Source of the DNA: Dryocosmus kuriphilus
Taxonomy: Eukaryota; Arthropoda; Insecta; Hymenoptera; Cynipidae
Assembly (NCBI GenBank): GCA_038277395.1
Contig: CM076196.1
Coordinates: forward strand, 32,443,935 to 32,507,934
DNA: 64,000 nucleotides
Direction of reading: 5' to 3'
The notes beneath the pieces are model-generated. The model was given only the letters and a program-made list of their open reading frames with translations. It did no database searches and was not told where the DNA came from. The position numbers were made by a program, and so were the translations under genes. How positions within the stretch are numbered: the first letter of the stretch is position 1; every line of letters begins with the position of its first letter. Positions 58,023-64,000 of this stretch are shown here, piece by piece.

Positions 58023-58486
58023 TCAATATTTGAGAAGATGTCTCCGTATGGCAGGTTTATTCGCACCCAAACTGTTAACATATTCTAGACTTGCTGGAAT
58101 TTGGTTCATGCCAATTAATGTTACAATAACTATTTGTTTATTTTCGTTATATATTGGACGAACATAATCATCAATGATTATGCCGTAGACTAAACCGCCT
58201 TTTGTTGATACAACTCTAGCTTCGCGGGGGTTAAATAGCACAAATTGACCATTTTTAAGTCTGTAGAAGAGTTCACGAACTTCTTTGACTATACGAGATT
58301 TCATGCCTTTACGAAGTTGGGAAGGAGTCGCGTGATAGGTTAGTATCCCCGTTGCATTTATCTCGAATATATCGGCAAACTCAGGTTTACGTCCGGACGT
58401 ACTGGCCTCATCAGCTGTAATGACAGGTTCATGGGAGTACGGTCTGACAGGTTCACGGGAGTGCGATATGTCCGGTGAAGTTAATT
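58023..58486 (-). CDS. Terminal exon of an unidentified spliced gene
   Basis: After the acceptor TTTCGTTTTACAG the frame opens at 58486 and runs to TGA at 58023 (~154 codons): ELTSPDISHSREPVRPYSHE, then PEFADIFEINATGILTYHAT, RKGMKSRIVKEVRELFYRLK, GLVYGIIIDDYVRPIYNENK, QIPASLEYVNSLGANKPAIR, ending HLLKY. The first ~35 residues are a low-complexity spacer with a repeated SH(S/E)REPV-like unit; the rest has a folded-domain pattern. The consistent frame, acceptor and amino-acid balance support a real exon. I recognise no family. Upstream exons should lie to the right, and a mariner insertion (59205) is close by. Confidence 0.5.
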
Positions 58487-58928
58487 CTGTAAAACGAAAT
58501 AGAAATGGAGGAAATCAATACTAAAAAAGAAAAAAAATTTATAAAAGAACCATTTCCACCTCTAACTTTAGTTAGAAGAAGGAAAGGGAAGGGTGGTTGT
58601 GCAAGCTAAGGCGTAACTCTTAGATGATCTACGTCTGCATCCTTTGTGGATTCTATTCCGGACAAATGCTTCTTTTTATAATATGTATTAAAAAGACTAC
58701 ATAGGGAATCATATGCAATATAGCTGCCTATTCTAAGTCAGTTGGCTCTAATATTTTGTCTTGAATATTTGCCAATTCGAGAAAAAATAAACTACATTAC
58801 ACGTGATTTCAATTAATTTCAAGAAAAATAAGAAGGAATCCAAACAAATTCTTTTGAAATCGGGAGAAATTCCACAAGACTACAAAAGTGAATTCAAACA
58901 TAATTCAAGAGAAATTAGTTATTCGATT

Positions 58929-59174
58929 TTAAGGGAATCTTAAGGAATTCACAGTTTTTAGTCGAATACGCCGAAAAAAGCGATCGGGGTTAGTTGGCCA
59001 AGTAGGAGGATCGATGTTCATGAGAATGTAATAAATATCGCAATTGCAAGCGTCAGGGTATCGGGCAAATGCCCACTGTGTTCTTACAACCTCAATTTGT
59101 TGTCCTTGGAGTTCGACATAAAATTTTTTTAAAATTAAACAGAATGACATTTTTCTATGAAACGAGCTTTCCAA
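58929..59174 (-). other. Unidentified open frame, possible upstream exon
   Basis: Reads MSFCLILKKFYVELQGQQIE, then FARYPDACNCDIYYILMNID and PPTWPTNPDRFFRRIRLK, ending at 58929. The composition is protein-like and it lies on the same strand, 440 bp upstream of the exon at 58486. No donor in frame before the stop was found, so the link is speculative. Confidence 0.25.
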
Positions 59175-59204
59175 TTTTAGCCAACGAACTCCACAGTTAA
59201 CATA

Positions 59205-60529
59205 CGAGGTGTGTTCAAAAAGTAAGGTGACTTTTCATATATCGCGGGCTACGTACATTCGATCTTCAATTTTTTTAAATTTTATATTGGTACACTTGTC
59301 CCGAACATATGTGCAAAGTTTCAAGTGTATAGCATTTTTAGTTTGTTTCTGAGAGGCGTAAAAGTTAGAAGTGTTTGGTGTGATCTTCGATTTTCGGCTG
59401 TCGACAAAAATGGATCAGAGAACTTGCATCAAATTTGGTGTAAAAAATGGAATTAAGTGCTCCAAAACACTTGAAATGTTGACAGTGGTATACAGTGAGT
59501 CTAATTTGAAAAAAAATGTTTATAATTGGTACAAGCTCTTCCAAGATGGCCGAGAAGACACCAATGACGAATCTCGCCCTGGATGCCCCAGCACGTCAAT
59601 AAATGATGAAAGCGTTGAAGAAGTGAAGAATAGGCTGTTGGAGAATCGTCGAATCACTGTTAGAGAAGTTGCTGAAGACGTCAGAATCTCGGTTGGCTCG
59701 TGCCATGCAATTTTTTCCAATGTTTTCGGCATGAAACGTGTGGCAGCGAATTTGTTCCGAAACAACTAAATTTTGACCAAAAGAATCGTCGAATGAGCAT
59801 CGCTCAAGAGCTCTTAAATGACGTCAACAATGATCCTGATGTGCTCAAAAGGGTTATAACTGGTAACTAATCATGGGTATACGGTTATGACGTCGAAACC
59901 AAAGCCCAATCGTCCCAATGGAAAACCCCGGAAGAGCCAAGACCGAAAAAAGCACGTCAAGTTCGATCAAATGGCAAGGTTTTGCTCACTGTTTTCTTCG
60001 ATTACCGTGGCATAGTACATCAAGAGTTCTTACCACAAGGTCGCACGGTCAATAAGGAGTATTTAAATGATGTGATGTTAGTTATGCGCCGTTCGCGAGA
60101 AGAAATACGACAAAAACGTCTGGAATTGTGGAAAAACAATTCATGGCTTTTGCATCACGACAAGGCAACTGCTCACTCATCGTTGCTTGTGCGTGACTTT
60201 TTGGCAAAAAAAAACCCACAATCATGCCTCAGCTACCATATTCACCGGATTTGGCCCCCTGCGACTTTTTCCTGTTCCCAAAACTGAAGAAACCTATGAA
60301 AGGACGGAGATTTGTAACGATTGTGGAGATAAAGAATGCATCGTTGGAAGAACTCAAGGCTATACCAAAAAGTGTTTGTCAGAAATGCTTCGAAGATTGG
60401 ATAAAGCGTTGGCACAAGTGTGTTATATCTGAGGGGGGTTACTTTGAAGGGGACAAGGTAACAATTGATGAATAAATAAATTTTTTTTCGTAAAAATTAA
60501 AAGTCACCTTACTTTTTGAACACACCTCG
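59205..60529 (+). mobile_element. Mariner element, complete ends, TA target duplicated
   Basis: Left CGAGGTGTGTTCAAAAAGTA and right TACTTTTTGAACACACCTCG are exact inverses continuing ~30 bp, with TA on both sides (59203-59204, 60530-60531). Length 1325 bp. Confidence 0.95.
59410..60475 (+). pseudogene. Mariner transposase with lost catalytic Asp
   Basis: Start ATG at 59410 (MDQRTCIKFGVKNGIKCSKT). The helix-turn-helix region (RITVREVAEDVRISVGSCHA) is intact. A frameshift near 59762 leads to NFDQKNRRMSIAQELL. At 59862-59870 the usual GDES reads GN-stop, so the first catalytic Asp is Asn and the next residue a stop. It continues GKVLLTVFFDYRGIVHQEFL and WLLHHDKATAHSS. A second frameshift in an A-run (about 60206-60214) is followed by LPYSPDLAPCDFFLFPKLKK and CVISEGGYFEGDKVTIDE to TAA at 60475. 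The D,D34D architecture is recognisable; it has at least four disabling changes. Confidence 0.9.
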
Positions 60530-60531
60530 TA

Positions 60532-61096
60532 TAGCTATCCAATTAACTTTCCCCGAACCTGGGTAAACTTAGCCATTTTTCTGCGACTTGTTGAACTATT
60601 ATTTTTAATTAAAATATTTAATTATAAGTTCACATTTTTCAGAATAATAAACAAGGCATACTTTTTAATTATCCATAGGCATCATTGATGTGAAACTAAT
60701 TATTTAAAATTTTTAAGTAGAGAAATAAAAAGTTAGCCCGCTAACCCCGATCTTTTCTGTGAGAAATTTTGTATCCTTCATGTTCTACCATACATTGTCA
60801 TGATCTAAGAAAAAAATTTACTTAATGACAGTGCGAGTCACATATAAGCATAACCGTGTCAAATATGTTCATTGATTTTATTTCCAAATCGTTAGTCGTA
60901 AATTTGAAACATTAATTAATTTTATTACTAAGTTTCACTATTTAATACAATAAATATATTTAATAAAACACCATTTTTGTTTTACTTTTCAGAGTTATTT
61001 TTTACCATTAGTTAACTCGCATTTTTTATCTTAATAATTTGTGTTGTCTTTTCCTGTTAAAAAAGGGTTTTAAAAAATGGTTTTGTAGTCAGTTTA
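60532..61096. other. AT-rich spacer between two transposons
   Basis: No gene, repeat end or hairpin of note was seen. Confidence 0.4.
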
Positions 61097-61098
61097 TA

Positions 61099-62297
61099 CA
61101 GTCTGTTCCACAAGACAAGGTACGCGTTTTCTCGCAAAGTTTCAAAGATTTTTTTTCCTTTCTTTTTTGGCCTGACTGTAAGTTTGAAGGGCTAAGGTGG
61201 AACCGCTGATTCGCTTCATTCTCGTTCGAAGTGTCAGATATTCCACAAGATTTCGCAGTGAGTGCTGTATACACTAAACGTTTTGAGGCTGTGTTTTTGT
61301 GCACCAATCAACACGATCCACATCTTTCGTATTCAGCCGCTGCTAAAGTGCTTAAAAAGTCTAAGCACTTCATGCGAACAACTTCGAGTAAGGAGGATAA
61401 GGCGATCATCGCACTGTTCAAGCGCAACCCAGCTCTGCGTCTGCGCGAAGCCAGAGCTAAGCTAGCGGCGAAGGGACTAGACGCTAGTATAAACACTATA
61501 AGACGCAGATTAGCTGAGGTAAAAGTGCCGTACCGTAGCACGGGGCAGAAACCCCTGCTCTCAGAGTTCACATGCAAAAACGCTTGGCATGGGCTATGGA
61601 AAACAATGATCGCGATTGGTCAAATGTAATTTTTTCCAACGAAGCGTCCTTTTGGGCACGGGTTCCCATAAAACGTGCCTGGTCAGGCTGTGGTGAGCGG
61701 TTCCTCCAGCGAACTGTTAAACACCCCATAAAGGTCCATGTTTGAGGATGCTTCTCACAGCGGAGTTTTTGCTGTTTAGAGCTTTTTACTGAGAACCTGA
61801 ACGCTCAAAGAATGTTCAAAATCTACAAACATGGTCTTCTGAAGTCTGCAGAAAAGATGTTTGGAGCCAACAATGAGGTTTGGATCCTTCAAGAGGACAA
61901 CGACCCTAAACATCGCAGTCGCCTCTGCACGAGCTGGAAAGTGGAAAATAGCGTCGTGACCTTGGACTGGCCTTCACAATCTCCTGATGCAAATCCAATT
62001 GAAAATGTGTGGAGTGTCGTTAAGATAAAATTTGCAGGAAGGCGTGTATTCACCCTCAAGCAGCTCTCTCGACGAATTAGAGAGGTATGGCGCTCTCTAT
62101 CTTCAGAATATTCCGAAAAACTAGTCGAGAGCATGCCCAGAATGTGACAGGCCATTATCCAGAATAACGGCAATTGGGCGGTTTATTAAGGAGAGTTAGT
62201 CCTAATTTTTAAAGCGTTTTTTCATGGAAAAAAAGAAAAATGAAGTTTTCTTTGAAACTTTTCGAGAAAACGCGTACACTGTCTTGTGGAACAGACG
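61099..62297 (+). mobile_element. Tc1-like element, complete ends, TA target duplicated
   Basis: Left CAGTCTGTTCCACAAGACAA and right TTGTGGAACAGACG are inverse (TIR ~38 bp, mirrored as far as CGCGTTTTCTCG), with TA on both sides (61097-61098, 62298-62299). The length of 1199 bp is short for Tc1, since the TIRs are short. Confidence 0.9.
61231..62147 (+). pseudogene. Tc1-type transposase (D,D34E) with lost first Asp
   Basis: The N-terminal region contains KEDKAIIALFKRNPALRLRE and INTIRRRLAEVKVPYRS, the paired helix-turn-helix of Tc1. After a frameshift near 61570 the frame reads KRLAWAMENNDRDWSNVIFS, then SNEASFW, so the usual SDE Asp is Asn. TGA at 61750-61752 replaces the Trp of V-WGCFS. 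It continues VWILQEDNDPKHRSRLC and DWPSQSPDANPIENVWSVVK, where the second Asp and the Glu are kept with 34 residues between. It ends at 62147. There is no ATG at the first usable codon (GTG at 61231), so the start is uncertain. Confidence 0.85.
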
Positions 62298-62299
62298 TA

Positions 62300-63088
62300 G
62301 CTAATAATGAAGGGGGTGCATCCATATATCACCTGATTGATTTTTGGCTGATCTTAGACCTCCCTCCTCTTGAGGCTGTACGTGACTTTCTAGTTGACCA
62401 ACCCCTAAAAAGAAATAATAAATTACGAATTATAAAATAAAATCTTAACAATATTTCGCTCTAGTGTTTGATTTATAAATGAAATATTAATATGCACTAA
62501 GTAAACGTAAGATGGATACCGCATTATTCTTTATACTTTACCGAATCGCGAACGATATCTGTGGTTTTTTTTTAATTCAAGAAGAAAAAAGTAATGTTTG
62601 CAGAGAATGGTGCACACTATTAACAATTTTTTTGATTTAATATATTTTAGGCTTGAAGAATAGTTTGATTTTTATAATGATGGAATAATGTTTTAACTAT
62701 CAAAATATCAAGTTTTCTTGTTTCAAGTTGCAATTGCAATTAATGTTGCAAACTTTATATTCACACCAGCGAATCTTCCATTCATTTATCAAAACTTTTT
62801 TCTACATAATTTTTCTTGCACGAAGAAAATTTTCAAACGATTTGATTTTATATCCCAATTTCTCTAATAAACTGATTTATTTACTGCAGATTAAAAATAA
62901 TTAGGGAACAAGGATATAATAAGTGTGTTATCTGCCGTGATTTGGAAGAGCACAGTTTACTGCAAAATGAAAGAAGCCGAGAAAATCGACGAAATATGTT
63001 AGAATCTTTATTTGCGTGTATCGTGGATTGTAATTCATTTTCTGAACTGTTTTGAATTTTTAATATGATCTTTTCATTATTGCGAAAA
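62300..63088. other. AT-rich spacer
   Basis: No gene recognised. A frame at 62240-62440 begins inside the Tc1 TIR and is not supported. Confidence 0.4.
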
Positions 63089-63868
63089 AATTGGGGTAAA
63101 ACGCATTTCAGGGTACCACCATATGCCTGACGCCCAGGCCGACCTTTTCTATTGTTTTGTGTCCCGACTCGGACCCTACTCGAGCTCGAGCTGGACGAGG
63201 CGGTGTAGTGCTCAACCGGAGGCTACTGTGTATTTGAACGTTGGACAAATCCACTTGTCGTTGGGCTTGAAGTGGGCTTAAAATCGCTGCGGTTTAATTG
63301 AGATAGAAAGGGGCTTGATTGGGCTTCAAGTGGGCTTTAAATTGCTGCAGTTTAATTGAGCTGGAAAGGGGCTTGGTTGGGCTTAAACGAGCCTCAGTCT
63401 CGACCTCCATGGTGGTGTGGAACAGAGCCATTTAAATTTTAAAGGTATGTTTCATGTACCATCGCAACGTACGCAGCACCCTGCTGATAGAAAATGTCAG
63501 GATATTCTCAGGTGTGTTCTCAGGACGATTTCAGCCATTTTTCAGGCTCGAATTGGATGATTTCGCCTCTAAAGATAGTCTGAGGTCTAAGAGATTTGGG
63601 ATTTACGAGCCTTCAGGCCATTTAAAAGCCCTACCTGCATCTTTAAAAACTGTTACCTGAGAGCCTGCGTCTCAGAAACTTCTCTGACCTAAGAATCTCC
63701 AGACATTTTCCAGTGATTTTAAATCGGTAGGGTAGCCACCGGTTGAGCACCACAACGCCTCGTCCAGTTCGAGCTCGAGTAGGGTCCGAGTCGGGACACA
63801 AAATAATAGAAAAGGTCGGCCTGGGCGACAGGTAGACGGTGGTACCTTGACTTGCGTTTCACCCAAAA
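63089..63868. mobile_element. Palindromic non-autonomous element with ~170-bp TIRs
   Basis: TTGGGGTAAAACGCA...GGGTACCACC at the left is mirrored by GGTGGTACC...TGCGTTTCACCCAA at the right. The arms go on through GCCCAGGCCGACCTTTTCTA and GTGTCCCGACTCGGACCCTA to about 63255 and 63730. The interior has two or three ~65-bp direct repeats (GGCTTGAAGTGGGCTT, TTTAATTGAG) at 63265-63390 and a CTCAGG-rich stretch at 63500-63600. No transposase; a clear TSD was not found. Confidence 0.75.
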
Positions 63869-64000
63869 ATTGTTTAAAAACGTTAATTAATTATTTAAAA
63901 TGCATTTAACGGTGTTGATTGGTATGCTGAAATTCGGGAAACGCCGTAACCGACAGTTACGCTCTTCGAATTATACGGACCTCAGAAACAGGCCTGCCCG
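63869..64000. other. Flank at window end
   Basis: Short AT-rich flank then a slightly GC-richer stretch (GTAACCGACAGTTACG, itself an imperfect palindrome). Too short to assign. Confidence 0.3.

Overview
This is about 64 kb of AT-rich eukaryotic DNA, most likely from an insect. The reasons are mariner, Tc1, hAT, Helitron and LINE relatives of arthropod type, a spliced MYND/MSS51-like gene, poly-A/T-rich spacers and no bacterial gene organisation. A hymenopteran is plausible but not shown. Almost everything is transposon-derived and nested. Only one locus looks like an ordinary host gene (25.3-28.2 kb), plus one unidentified coding exon (58.0-58.5 kb). One assembly gap of exactly 500 N lies at 45625-46124.

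Layout. 0-0.85 kb: 3' end of a hAT element, whose sister copy is at 44.07-45.6 kb. 2.5-6.3 kb: first copy of a ~3.7 kb segmental duplication whose second copy is at 17.7-21.4 kb; the first copy later gained a MITE at 4.16-4.41 kb and a mariner-type insertion at 6.34 kb. 7.9-11.2 kb and 30.35-33.7 kb: two copies of a second duplicated unit that contains a long hairpin. 12.1-15.57 kb: a satellite array of about 23 monomers of ~141 bp. 15.7-17.6 kb and 33.9-39.9 kb: two copies of a minus-strand, multi-copy gene with a cysteine-peptidase-like (USP/C98-like) signature. 20.5-24.5 kb: a complete foldback element with a 9-bp target-site duplication (TSD).

24.5-30 kb: a small MITE, then two tandem MYND + MSS51-C-like modules in head-to-tail order, then AT-rich spacer. 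35.5-39.5 kb: a 4.0 kb element with ~0.7 kb inverted termini and a 4-bp TSD, inserted in the second peptidase gene and itself invaded by an 881-bp palindromic element with its own 4-bp TSD. 40.1-43.8 kb: a hAT-type non-autonomous element with a perfect 8-bp TSD that has swallowed a Helitron remnant.

46-54 kb: unassigned sequence, a decayed mariner (48.23-49.50 kb), a decayed intron-bearing hAT gene on the minus strand (49.7-53.0 kb) invaded by a foldback element (50.6-51.7 kb), and a LINE-derived mini-element with a 13-bp TSD (53.5-54.3 kb). 54-64 kb: a hairpin MITE, an unknown spliced exon, a complete but dead mariner (59.2-60.5 kb), a complete but dead Tc1-like element (61.1-62.3 kb) and a further palindromic element (63.1-63.9 kb).

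The genes do not form a pathway. The value of the window lies in the insertion history. Duplicated copies give filled/empty site comparisons, and TSDs of 2, 4, 8, 9 and 13 bp assign several otherwise anonymous elements to integration classes. All identities and family names come from reading the sequence by eye, and no database search was possible.
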